The position numbers and the translations under genes were made by a program. 64,000 nucleotides of DNA from CAIUSP01 sp964594365 (GTDB lineage: Bacteria; Actinomycetota; Thermoleophilia; Solirubrobacterales; 70-9), in assembly GCA_964594365.1 (NCBI GenBank), contig CAZQMB010000008.1:1-64000 (forward strand). Direction: 5' to 3'. A model generated the notes under the pieces. That model worked only from the letters and a program-made list of their open reading frames with translations, was not told where the DNA came from and searched no databases. Below, piece after piece: positions 16,627 to 24,886 of this stretch (positions within the stretch are counted from its first letter, which is position 1; every line of letters begins with the position of its first letter).

Positions 16627-18012
16627 ATGACGACCGCACCTGCGAGGCACCTGGAGGCGGATGTCCTGGTGATCGGCGCGGGGCTAGCCGGGTTGACGGC
16701 CGCTCGCCGCCTGTCGGCGGCTGGGGTCGATGTGATGGTGATCGAAGGACGTGACCGCGTCGGCGGCCGCACGCTGAATCTGGAGCTGTCGGATGGCGAT
16801 GTGGTCGAGATCGGCGGCCAGTGGGTGGGTCCGACTCAGGATCGCGTCCTGGACCTGATCTCGGAGTTGGGTCTGGAGACGTACCCGACCTACTGTGAGG
16901 GCCGGAACGTGCTCGAGCTCGGTGGCAGGAAGTCCACCTACACGGGGACGGTCCCGAAGGTCTCGCCGTGGGTGTTGCTCGAGATGGAGCGGGTCAGACG
17001 ACGCCTCGGGCGAATGCAGGAGGAGGTCCCGCTCGAGTCCCCATGGAGCGCTCCTCGAGCGAGCGAGTGGGATGGCATCAGCTTCTCGGAGTGGATGTCA
17101 GCGACCACCCGCTCGAAGCGCGTGCGTGACCTCTTCCGGGCGGCCTCGGCGGTGGTGTGGGGAGCCGACCCCTCCGAGTTCTCGCTCCTCTGGGCGCTCT
17201 TCTACATGCGCTCCGGCGGAGGTCTCGACGCCCTGCTCGATACGCGCGGAGGTGCTCAGCAGGAGCGGCTGGTGGGCGGTTCACAGGAGATCTCTCTGAG
17301 GCTCGCACGAGATCTCGGCGAGAGGGTGGTCCTCGGGACGACGGTGACGAGGGTGGATCAGGACGAGCGCGGTGTAAGTCTGGTCACCTCGCTCGGCTCA
17401 GCCAGAGCCCAGCGGGTAATCGTCGCCTTGCCGCCGCCGCTCTGCAGGGGGATCGAGTTCGATTCGTCGCTCGACTTCGCCCGGGCTCAGCTGTCGGCGA
17501 GGATGCCGATGGGCGCCGTGATCAAGGCAACCGCTGTCTATCAGACCCCTTTCTGGCGCGATGCGGGGTTGAGCGGTGAGGCGGTGAGTGACCAGGGTCC
17601 GGTTTGCACGACCTTCGACAACTCGCCCTACGACAGTGAGAAGGGGGCGCTGCTCGGATTCATCGGAGCGCGAGAGGCCGCTCGGCACGCTCAGCTCGGG
17701 ATATCGGAACGTCGCCGGCGTACGCTGGAGTCCTTCGCGCGGCTATACGGAGAGCAGGCGCTGCACGCTCTCCACTACCACGAGCAGGTCTGGGGCGAGG
17801 AGGAGTTGAGTGGGGGAGGGCCGGTCTGTTCTCCGAGCCCCGGCGCCCTCACCGCTTATGGCCGGGCGCTCAGGGACCCGGTCGGGCGCCTCCACTGGGC
17901 TTGTTCCGAGAGTTCGACCGTCTGGGCGGGCTACATGGACGGAGCGGTTCGAAGCGGTGAGCGAGCGGCGGAAGAGGTGGCGGTTGCTCTCGAGTCCGGC
18001 GAATCCAACTGA
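16627..18012 (+). CDS. Flavin-containing monoamine oxidase family protein
   Basis: The 461-residue protein opens with the FAD dinucleotide motif (VLVIGAGLAGLTAARRL) and EGRDRVGGRT. It then has IGGQWVGPTQDRVLDL and a C-terminal ESSTVWAGYMDGAVRSGERAAEE. This is the monoamine/putrescine oxidase pattern. It would oxidise a primary amine to an aldehyde with H2O2 release. The Cys in GPVCSPSPGALTAYG lies near where some MAOs bind FAD covalently, but the spacing differs, so covalent attachment is unsure. It sits 22 bases after msrA on the same strand. Confidence 0.87.
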   Translation: MTTAPARHLEADVLVIGAGLAGLTAARRLSAAGVDVMVIEGRDRVGGRTLNLELSDGDVVEIGGQWVGPTQDRVLDLISELGLETYPTYCEGRNVLELGGRKSTYTGTVPKVSPWVLLEMERVRRRLGRMQEEVPLESPWSAPRASEWDGISFSEWMSATTRSKRVRDLFRAASAVVWGADPSEFSLLWALFYMRSGGGLDALLDTRGGAQQERLVGGSQEISLRLARDLGERVVLGTTVTRVDQDERGVSLVTSLGSARAQRVIVALPPPLCRGIEFDSSLDFARAQLSARMPMGAVIKATAVYQTPFWRDAGLSGEAVSDQGPVCTTFDNSPYDSEKGALLGFIGAREAARHAQLGISERRRRTLESFARLYGEQALHALHYHEQVWGEEELSGGGPVCSPSPGALTAYGRALRDPVGRLHWACSESSTVWAGYMDGAVRSGERAAEEVAVALESGESN

Positions 18013-18054
18013 CCCGCCCGCTCGATCCATACGAGAGTGGGCTCGAAACGCAAA

Positions 18055-18114
18055 CGGCCGCCACCTGCGGGGCGGACGCCTCTAGATCGCGCCTGAGCCT
18101 CGAGGTGGCGGCCG
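18055..18114. terminator. Bidirectional hairpin between convergent genes
   Basis: A 12-bp perfect inverted repeat (18055-18066 with 18103-18114) with a 36-nt loop lies between the convergent amine oxidase and DUF5679 genes. There is no T-tract on either side, so it would be an unconventional terminator. Confidence 0.45.
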
Positions 18115-18139
18115 AAAGCCGCAGCGGAAAGCGGAGTCG

Positions 18140-18292
18140 CTACTCCATCTTTCCGATCCTGAAGATCTTCGTCCCGCAGTCAGGGCAGGTACCCTGAACG
18201 GCAGGCTTTCCGTTCTTCATCGTGACTTGGGTCGCACCCTGAATCTCGACCCCCTTCTTACGGCACTTGACGCAATAACCAGTGACGGCCAC
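18140..18292 (-). CDS. DUF5679 small zinc-ribbon-like protein (50 aa)
   Basis: A 50-residue reading frame starts at GTG 18292, preceded by AAAGGAGGG. It begins MAVTGYCVKCRKK and ends with CPDCGTKIFRIGK. Two CxxC pairs (Cys7/Cys10 and Cys36/Cys39) should bind zinc. The pattern matches the DUF5679 family of actinobacteria and related phyla, whose function is unknown. It stands alone between a convergent amine oxidase and a membrane cupredoxin gene. Confidence 0.88.
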   Translation of the reverse strand: MAVTGYCVKCRKKGVEIQGATQVTMKNGKPAVQGTCPDCGTKIFRIGKME

Positions 18293-18402
18293 CTGGCCCT
18301 CCTTTTGGTTGTTGGGCAATTCCCATTCACACCGGAACCTACCGAGATAGCCTCAGGCGTGGCGCGCACGCTAGACCAAACGGCGGATGACCTAGCGACG
18401 CT

Positions 18403-18420
18403 ATAACCGAAAACGGTTAT
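18403..18420. promoter_or_regulatory. Small perfect inverted repeat in the DUF5679 upstream region
   Basis: ATAACCG and CGGTTAT flank AAAA. The repeat lies 40 bases beyond the cupredoxin stop and 110 bases before the DUF5679 start, both on the minus strand. It could be an operator for the DUF5679 gene or a weak terminator; nothing decides between them. The rest of 18293-18459 shows nothing recognisable. Confidence 0.35.
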
Positions 18421-18459
18421 TTCAGGCGTGGATCGAGCGTGGCTGCGAGATCTGGAGGA

Positions 18460-19254
18460 TCAGCCGCCTACGATCAGATCGCCCTGCATCCCGGCTTGGC
18501 GGTGGCCGGGAACCGTGCAGTAGAAGACGTACTGACCAGCGCTCACACCGATCGTGACGCTGGCGGATCCCTTGGTCAGGACCTTGGTCTTCCCCAGGAC
18601 CTTGCCGTTACGCGAGACCGCCAGGTTGTGCGGCACGGGAGACGGGTTCAGGTAGGTGATCGTGAGTTCGCCAGCAGGCGCTCTGAGCGTGCTCGGCGAA
18701 TATCTCAGCGCGCCGCTCTTCGGGGAGTCGACCCCGACCTGCGTGGAGGATTTCTGCTGTGGCGCGCCACCGCTCGCGCCCGAATCCTTCGTGCCCTTCT
18801 TGCCCTTGGTGCCCGAGGGTGACTGCTCGAGCGCATCCACACGGCTCTGGAGATCCGTGAGCGAGTCCGATACAGATTGGAGCTGTTCTTCGGTCGCGCT
18901 CTTCACCTCGGTCTGGATCACGTCCAGGCGCGCGTTTATCTCGTCCACGTCCTCCTGTGTCGCTCCGTTGCTGTTGTTGATCAGTGCAAGGGTCAGCGCG
19001 GCGATACCGAGGATGATCGCCGCCGCAGCGAGACCGCCTCCGATGTAGGTCATCAGCCGCTGGCGCTTCTCTATCTCGGCCATCCAGCCCTGGACACCCT
19101 CCATCCGCTCCTCGAGGTTCGGCGCTGGCTTCTTGCCCTTCCCCTTCGGGCCAGCAGCCTTCTTCTGGGGTTTCGCCTTCGGGGCGGAAGCCTTGGAAGA
19201 GGATGTCTTGGCAGGCGAGGCAGGGGACTTCCCTCCGATTCCCAGCCGGGTCAA
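18460..19254 (-). CDS. Membrane-anchored coiled-coil protein with C-terminal cupredoxin domain
   Basis: The 264-residue protein has a Lys/Ala/Pro/Ser-rich cytoplasmic leader (residues 1-48) and one membrane helix (about 70-92). A coiled coil or heptad stretch follows (about 97-147), then a Gly/Ser/Lys linker and a plastocyanin-like domain (about 170-264). Type 1 copper ligands are visible: His in PVPHN, then Cys, His and Met in FYCTVPGHRQAGM. It likely carries electrons outside the membrane. TTG 19254 is the only plausible start in this frame after an upstream stop, and it has no strong RBS. Confidence 0.82.
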   Translation of the reverse strand: MTRLGIGGKSPASPAKTSSSKASAPKAKPQKKAAGPKGKGKKPAPNLEERMEGVQGWMAEIEKRQRLMTYIGGGLAAAAIILGIAALTLALINNSNGATQEDVDEINARLDVIQTEVKSATEEQLQSVSDSLTDLQSRVDALEQSPSGTKGKKGTKDSGASGGAPQQKSSTQVGVDSPKSGALRYSPSTLRAPAGELTITYLNPSPVPHNLAVSRNGKVLGKTKVLTKGSASVTIGVSAGQYVFYCTVPGHRQAGMQGDLIVGG

Positions 19255-19375
19255 GAGGGAGGCAGACTTCTGATTTGTCTTCTTCTCGGTAATTTCCGTA
19301 CCTCAATCCAACGTTACGTACCGCGGACGCATCTCGGTCCGGGACGTACCTCAGTGGTTAGCACAGGAGGCCCTG

Positions 19376-20539
19376 ATGCCCGAAGCAGTAATCGTAGACA
19401 CCATTCGCACCCCGATAGGTCGCGCCTTCAAGGGGTCGCTCGCACAACTCCGCCCGGACGAGACCGGGGCCTTCGTGATCGACCAACTGTTGGAGCGCAA
19501 TCCGGATCTCGACCCGGCGGAGGTAGAGGACGTCTTCTGTGGAGTGGGAATGCCTCAGGGACTCCAGGCGTTCAACCTCGCACGGATCCTGGTGCTGCTC
19601 TCCGAGAAGCTCCCCGACACCACGAACGGCGTCACCGTGTCCCGTTACTGCGCTTCGAGTCTCGACGCAATCCGTCATGCTGCCAACGCCGTCAAGGCCG
19701 GAGAGGGAGACGCCTATATCGCCGCTGGCGTCGAGTGGGTCAGCCGGTTCAACGAGCGGACCGAACCTGCTGGAGCAGCGGATCAGAACGAGAAGCTCCA
19801 AGGCAAGGGCGATACCCCGAACGCCTATATCGACATGGGCATCACCGCGGTCAACGTCGCCAAGAAGTACGGGGTGACGCGGGAGCAGATGGACGAGTAC
19901 GCACAGCGCTCGCAGGAGCTGGCGGTCGCCTCCCAGGAGTCCGGGTTCTTCGATCGCGAGATCGTTCCCGTAGCGCTGCCCGACGGCGGCACCGCCGACA
20001 AGGACGACGGCCCCAGAGCATCCTCCTCTGTCGAGAAGCTCGCGGAACTCCCCGAAGCGTTCGAGGGCGGAGGGGGCGTCACCGCAGGCAACTCCTGCCC
20101 GTTGAACGACGGTGCGGCCGCTGCCCTCATCATGTCCGCCGACCGCGCCAAGGCGCTTGGCCTGAAGCCTCGGGCCCGGATCATCACCGCGGCCACCCAC
20201 GGCAACGAGCCGGAGCTGATGGGCGTTGCGCCGATCGGGGCCGTCCAGCGCGTGCTCGATCGGGCCGGGATGAAGATCGATGATGTCGACACGGTCGAGT
20301 TGAACGAGGCGTTCGCGGCTCAGGTGATCCCGATCATGGACGAGTGCGGAATCCCTATCGAGAAGTTGAACACCCACGGTGGGGCGATCGCCCTCGGACA
20401 TCCGTTCGGAATGACCGGTGCCAGGATCATGGGCACCCTGTTGAACGTGATGGAGACCGATGATCATCAGGTCGGGATCGAGACCATGTGCGTCGCCGGC
20501 GGTCAAGGCGAGGCGATGATCGTCGAGCGGTTGAACTGA
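19376..20539 (+). CDS. Thiolase (acetyl-CoA C-acyltransferase)
   Basis: A 387-residue thiolase with the catalytic Cys in SRYCASSL (about residue 91), the GGAIALGHPFG His and the MCVAGGQG Cys. All three active-site residues are present, so it is catalytic rather than a sterol-carrier type. It cleaves 3-ketoacyl-CoA in beta-oxidation, although a biosynthetic role cannot be excluded. The ATG follows AGGAGG by seven bases. It is upstream of the LLM/transhydrogenase genes on the same strand. Confidence 0.93.
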   Translation: MPEAVIVDTIRTPIGRAFKGSLAQLRPDETGAFVIDQLLERNPDLDPAEVEDVFCGVGMPQGLQAFNLARILVLLSEKLPDTTNGVTVSRYCASSLDAIRHAANAVKAGEGDAYIAAGVEWVSRFNERTEPAGAADQNEKLQGKGDTPNAYIDMGITAVNVAKKYGVTREQMDEYAQRSQELAVASQESGFFDREIVPVALPDGGTADKDDGPRASSSVEKLAELPEAFEGGGGVTAGNSCPLNDGAAAALIMSADRAKALGLKPRARIITAATHGNEPELMGVAPIGAVQRVLDRAGMKIDDVDTVELNEAFAAQVIPIMDECGIPIEKLNTHGGAIALGHPFGMTGARIMGTLLNVMETDDHQVGIETMCVAGGQGEAMIVERLN

Positions 20540-20588
20540 GTCCCTGTCGGTCAGCCAAAGGTGACGGAAAGTCCATAGGCTTGACACC

Positions 20589-21659
20589 GTGGATCTAGGC
20601 CTTTATCTCGGATACTGGGGCATCGGCCCTCAGGGTGACGAAGCGGTCGAGTTGACCCGCGAGGCTGAGCGCCTCGGATACGACTCGGTATGGGTTGCAG
20701 AGTCCTACGGGTCCGACGCGGTCTCGGTTCTCTCCTACCTCGCGGCCAAGACCGAGAAGATCAAGCTCGGGTCGGCGATCTTCCAGGTACCGGCTCGCAC
20801 CCCAGCCGCCGCTGCGATGGCCGGCGTGACGATTGACACCCTCTCGGGTGGTCGGTTCATCTTCGGGTTCGGCCCGTCTGGCCCTCAGGTCTCCGAGGGT
20901 TGGTACGGCGTCCCCTACTCGATGCCCTGGGGGCGCACCCGGGAGTACGTCGAGATCGTCCGCGAGATCGTCGCCCGCAAAGGGCCGTTGGACCATCACG
21001 GTAAGCACTTCGACCTGCCGCTAACCGAGGGAGAAGGCGTCACCGGTCAAGGCAAGGCCCTGAAGCTCAATTTCCATCCGATCCGGGACGAGATTCCCGT
21101 CTACTTCGGGGCGATCGGCCGCAAGTCGGTCGAGATGGCGGCAGAGATGGCCGATGGCTGGATCCCCATCTTCTTCAGTGTCGATCGCTGGGAGGAGGCA
21201 TGGGGAGAGCACCTCGAGGCGGGATTCGCAAAGAGTGGTAGATCGCGCGAGGACCTCAGCATCTCTCCTTCGATCCAGGTCGCAATCGATGGCGATCTGG
21301 AGACCGCGCGAGCCATGGTCAAGATGGGACTCGTTCTCTATCTCGGTGGTATGGGGTCGAAGGAGAAGAACTTCTACGTCGACCTCGCGACACGGTTCGG
21401 ATTCGGTGAGGCGGCCGATGAGGTTCGTGATCTCTTCCTCGATGGAAAGAAGGAAGAGGCCTTTCAGGCCCTGCCAGACGAGTTGGTCGATGCGACCTCG
21501 CTCGTGGGTACTGCCGATGAGGTGGCCGGGCGAGTCAGTGAGTTCGCGAGTTCCGGTGTAGATCGACTGATCGCGACACCCGTCCAGGTGACTCACGAAG
21601 AGCGGGTGCACACCTTGACCAAGCTGCAGGAGATGGTCGGAGCGGGTGCACCAGCGTGA
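20589..21659 (+). CDS. LLM class (probably F420-dependent) oxidoreductase
   Basis: The 356-residue protein has the luciferase-like TIM-barrel pattern: EAERLGYDSVWVAESYGSD, a VPARTPAAAAM segment, and TLSGGRFIFGFGPSGPQVSEGWYG. This subgroup usually uses coenzyme F420 in actinobacteria. It starts at GTG 20589 with no obvious Shine-Dalgarno sequence. Its stop overlaps the pntAA start as GTGA, so it is translationally coupled to the transhydrogenase. That links an F420-type redox step with NADPH supply, although the substrate is unknown. Confidence 0.86.
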   Translation: MDLGLYLGYWGIGPQGDEAVELTREAERLGYDSVWVAESYGSDAVSVLSYLAAKTEKIKLGSAIFQVPARTPAAAAMAGVTIDTLSGGRFIFGFGPSGPQVSEGWYGVPYSMPWGRTREYVEIVREIVARKGPLDHHGKHFDLPLTEGEGVTGQGKALKLNFHPIRDEIPVYFGAIGRKSVEMAAEMADGWIPIFFSVDRWEEAWGEHLEAGFAKSGRSREDLSISPSIQVAIDGDLETARAMVKMGLVLYLGGMGSKEKNFYVDLATRFGFGEAADEVRDLFLDGKKEEAFQALPDELVDATSLVGTADEVAGRVSEFASSGVDRLIATPVQVTHEERVHTLTKLQEMVGAGAPA

Positions 21660-22777
21660 GCATCTCGATCGGCACACCGAAGGAGACAGCGGACCTCGAG
21701 CGGCGGGTTGGCGCAACCCCCGACACCGTCAAGGCACTCACGGCCAAAGGTGCTGAGTTCACGGTCGAGGCCGGTGCTGGCGAGGCTGCCGGGATTTCCG
21801 ACTCCGCCTACACGGAGGCCGGAGCGAAGATCGGCGACCCTTGGGCAGCGCAGGTCGTGCTCAAGGTCGCGGCTCCCACTCCGGACGAGTTGGGGAAGCT
21901 CTCCTCTGGCCAGGTCCTGATCTCCTTCCTCAATCCCTTCGTCGATACCGAGCTCGTTGCTGCCCTGGCCAAGGCCGGGGTCAGCTCGCTCGCCATGGAA
22001 GCGATCCCTCGCACCACCCGCGCGCAGTCGATGGACGCCCTCTCCTCGCAGGCGAACGTCGGCGGCTACATGGCATCGATCATCGCTGCCCGCGAGGCCG
22101 GTCGTTTCTTTCCGATGCTCACGACTGCAGCAGGCACCGTCGCGCCAGCGAAGACCCTGGTGCTCGGCGCTGGAGTCGCCGGGCTGCAGGCGATAGCAAC
22201 CGCCAAGCGCCTCGGCTCCGTGGTCACGGGCTTCGACGTGCGCTCCGTGGTCAAAGAGCAGGTCGAGTCTCTCGGAGGCCGGTTCCTCGAGGTCGATGCG
22301 GTGAAGGACGCCGAGGGTGAGGGCGGTTACGCCCGACCACTCACCGACGAGGAGAACGAGCGGTTGCGAGCTGAACTGGCTGAGGCTGCCGCGAAGCAGG
22401 ACGTGATCATCTCCACGGCCCAGATCCCCGGCCGACCGGCTCCTCTGCTGATCACCGCCGATGCCGTGAAGGCGATGGCACCTGGCTCCGTGATCATCGA
22501 TCTCGCAGGTGAGTCCGGCGGCAACTGTGAGCTGACCAAAGCCGGGGAGACGGTGATCGAGCACGGGGTGAAGATCATCTCTCCTCTCAATCTGCCGAGC
22601 GAGATGCCAACCCACGCATCACAGCTCTATGCCAAGAACCTCCAGAATCTCAGCGAGTTGTTGTTCGCCGAGGACGGATCACTGACCCTCGACTTCGAGG
22701 ACGAGATCATCGAGGGCGCCTGCATAACCCATGGTGGGGAGATCGTCAACGAGAGGGCCAAGGAGGCTGCCGCATGA
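21656..22777 (+). CDS. pntAA: NAD(P) transhydrogenase subunit alpha part 1
   Basis: The 373-residue soluble domain I binds NAD(H). It has the alanine dehydrogenase/PNT N-terminal start (ISIGTPKETADLERRV) and the Rossmann motif VLGAGVAGLQAIATAKRLG, followed by GFDVRSVVKEQVESLGG. It transfers hydride between NAD(H) and NADP(H) while PntAB/PntB translocate protons. The gene starts with GTG inside the LLM stop and ends in an ATGA overlap with pntAB. Confidence 0.95.
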   Translation: MSISIGTPKETADLERRVGATPDTVKALTAKGAEFTVEAGAGEAAGISDSAYTEAGAKIGDPWAAQVVLKVAAPTPDELGKLSSGQVLISFLNPFVDTELVAALAKAGVSSLAMEAIPRTTRAQSMDALSSQANVGGYMASIIAAREAGRFFPMLTTAAGTVAPAKTLVLGAGVAGLQAIATAKRLGSVVTGFDVRSVVKEQVESLGGRFLEVDAVKDAEGEGGYARPLTDEENERLRAELAEAAAKQDVIISTAQIPGRPAPLLITADAVKAMAPGSVIIDLAGESGGNCELTKAGETVIEHGVKIISPLNLPSEMPTHASQLYAKNLQNLSELLFAEDGSLTLDFEDEIIEGACITHGGEIVNERAKEAAA

Positions 22778-23103
22778 GCCTGATGACCGAGATAACCATC
22801 TTCGTACTCGCCGCTTTCGTCGGATTCGAAGTGATCTCAAAGGTCCCCACGACCTTGCACACGCCTTTGATGAGTCAGACCAACGCGATCCACGGCATCG
22901 TGATGCTCGGTGGACTGATAGTCGTCGGATACGCCAACGATCCACTCGAGTACGTGATCGGGGCGATCGCAATCGCCTTCGGGGCGATCAACATCGTCGG
23001 CGGGTTCATGGTCACCGACCGGATGCTCGGCATGTTCACCCGCAAACCGAAGCCCAAGGCGGAGGAACCGCCGGATCCTCCCGAAGGTGGAGGGAGTTCC
23101 TGA
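22774..23103 (+). CDS. pntAB: NAD(P) transhydrogenase subunit alpha part 2 (membrane)
   Basis: The 109-residue subunit has three membrane helices, with an early SKVPTTLHTPLMSQTNAIHG segment typical of PntAB. It forms part of the proton channel domain II. The C-terminal tail (KPKAEEPPDPPEGGG) is polar and Pro-rich. It overlaps pntAA by 4 nt and pntB by 1 nt. Confidence 0.94.
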   Translation: MSLMTEITIFVLAAFVGFEVISKVPTTLHTPLMSQTNAIHGIVMLGGLIVVGYANDPLEYVIGAIAIAFGAINIVGGFMVTDRMLGMFTRKPKPKAEEPPDPPEGGGSS

Positions 23104-24515
23104 TGCCGCTCGCCGTACTCGCGCCCGGAGGTGCGGCCTCGACCGCGCTTTACATCGTTGCTTTCTCGCTGTTCATCATCGGGATCAAGCGCGGCACCCA
23201 CCCGACTACCGCCAAGCAGGGCAACCTGATCGCCGCGGTCGGGATGGGGGTGGCAGTGGTCACCACCCTGTTGTTGGACGGAATCGGCAACTGGGGGGTC
23301 CTGTTCGGCGCCCTGATAGTCGGTTCCGCGATCGGCGTGGTCGCATCGGTGCGTGTGCAGATGACCGACATGCCCCAGATGGTTGCCCTGTACAACGGAG
23401 TGGGCGGCGGGGCCGTGGCGCTCATCGCGTGGGCAGAGTTCCGTCATGAGTTGTCGCTCGGCGAGACCATTCCGCTCGACCTTCTGATCCCCGGCCTGCT
23501 TTCTGCTGTGGTCGGATCTGTTTCCTTCTGGGGCTCGAACATCGCGTTCGGGAAGCTCCAGGGCATCATCCCGGGGCAGCCGATCAAGGTGTTCGGACAG
23601 CAGGTGATCAACGCGCTGCTGCTGGTTGGTGTCGTCGCGGCCTGCGTGATCCTCGCGATCAACAACGACGCGCCATCAGAGTGGGTCTTCATAGGGGTCC
23701 TGGTCGCCTCGGCGATCCTCGGCGTCCTCGTCGTCCTGCCGATCGGTGGCGCGGACATGCCGGTGGTCATCAGTCTCCTGAACGCCTTCACCGGCCTCGC
23801 TGCGGCATCGGCCGGATTCTCTCTCGACAACGTCGCCCTGATAGTCGCCGGAACGATCGTGGGTTCTTCAGGCACCATCCTCACGCTCGAGATGGCCACG
23901 GCCATGAACCGGTCGGTCGGGCACATCCTCTTCGCGGGTTTCGGTGGAGCCCCTGCGGCGTCTCAGGGCTCGACCGAGGAGCGACCGGTCACATCGGTGA
24001 ATGCTCAGGATGCGGCGATCAAGATGGCTTATGCCGATTCGGTCGTGATCGTCCCCGGTTACGGCATGGCGGTTGCCCAGGCTCAGCACTCGGTCAAGGA
24101 GATGGCAGACGAACTGGAGAAGCGGGGAGTGACCGTCAACTACGCCATCCATCCAGTGGCGGGGCGGATGCCCGGTCACATGAACGTGCTCCTCGCCGAG
24201 GCCGATGTGCCTTACGAGAAGTTGAAGGAGATGGAGGAGATCAACCCCGAGATGCCTCGCACCGATGTCGCGCTGATCATCGGAGCGAACGACGTCACCA
24301 ATCCCGCAGCCAAGAACGACCCCGACTCCCCGATTGCCGGGATGCCGATCATCGAGGTCGACCAGGCCCAGCAGGTGATCGTCATCAAGCGCTCGCTCAG
24401 TCCCGGGTTTGCAGGTATCGACAACGACCTCTTCTACGCCGAGAACACCTCGATGCTGTTCGACGACGCCAAACAGGCGGCCGCCGACATCGCGGCCGAA
24501 GTCCAGAACCTCTAG
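23103..24515 (+). CDS. pntB: NAD(P) transhydrogenase subunit beta
   Basis: The chosen ATG at 23103 shares its A with the pntAB stop. The 470-residue protein has about nine membrane helices (residues 15-260), then the NADP(H)-binding domain III. Key signatures are GYGMAVAQAQHSVKEMADEL, HPVAGRMPGHMNVLLAEA and IIGANDVTNPAA. With pntAA and pntAB it forms the proton-translocating transhydrogenase. A longer reading frame exists upstream but lies inside pntAB and is not used. Confidence 0.95.
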   Translation: MPLAVLAPGGAASTALYIVAFSLFIIGIKRGTHPTTAKQGNLIAAVGMGVAVVTTLLLDGIGNWGVLFGALIVGSAIGVVASVRVQMTDMPQMVALYNGVGGGAVALIAWAEFRHELSLGETIPLDLLIPGLLSAVVGSVSFWGSNIAFGKLQGIIPGQPIKVFGQQVINALLLVGVVAACVILAINNDAPSEWVFIGVLVASAILGVLVVLPIGGADMPVVISLLNAFTGLAAASAGFSLDNVALIVAGTIVGSSGTILTLEMATAMNRSVGHILFAGFGGAPAASQGSTEERPVTSVNAQDAAIKMAYADSVVIVPGYGMAVAQAQHSVKEMADELEKRGVTVNYAIHPVAGRMPGHMNVLLAEADVPYEKLKEMEEINPEMPRTDVALIIGANDVTNPAAKNDPDSPIAGMPIIEVDQAQQVIVIKRSLSPGFAGIDNDLFYAENTSMLFDDAKQAAADIAAEVQNL

Positions 24516-24542
24516 CCCGTCAACTCTCGTGCGGCGCGGGCG

Positions 24543-24809
24543 TCAGCCCTGCGAGCCGGACCTGTCGGCCCTCAGCTTGGGGAAGATCAGCCCGACGATG
24601 AACCCGAGCAGCATCGAGACGATCAGCGCGACCAACAGCGGCGCGGTGACCTTGAAGAACAGGAAGTTGATCTCGACCTGGTTGGTATTGATGATCACGA
24701 AGACGATCGCGAGCACTGCCGCGACCGCAGCCACAACCAGCTTCGCGTTGCCCCGCTTCTTCGGTTTCGGCACCGATGACTCCATTGGGGTGAACCTATC
24801 AGCGCTCAC
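24543..24809 (-). CDS. LapA-domain (DUF1049) membrane protein
   Basis: Up to 88 residues. Two membrane helices flank the conserved NTNQVEINFLFF segment, a hallmark of the LapA/DUF1049 family, which assembles envelope components in E. coli. A basic N-terminal stretch (KPKKRGNAK) precedes the first helix. GTG 24809 or ATG 24785 could be the start; the shorter form still has the basic leader. It converges on pntB with a 27-base gap. Confidence 0.82.
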   Translation of the reverse strand: MSADRFTPMESSVPKPKKRGNAKLVVAAVAAVLAIVFVIINTNQVEINFLFFKVTAPLLVALIVSMLLGFIVGLIFPKLRADRSGSQG

Positions 24810-24886
24810 GGACCGTTAGTGATCTCGTGATGGTTCGGACACTTCTCGAGTTGGATAGGTAGATCTCTTGGACCTAGGTTCACCCG

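Noticed and set aside
19300..19375. tRNA-like sequence in front of the thiolase
   Set aside because: CCTCAGTGGTTAGC resembles a D-arm, but no anticodon or T-arm follows, and the AGGAGG is simply the thiolase RBS.
22731..23102. Longer open frame extending pntB upstream
   Set aside because: The extra sequence lies inside pntAB and is Arg/Asp-rich. The ATG at 23103 overlaps the pntAB stop and starts a normal PntB.
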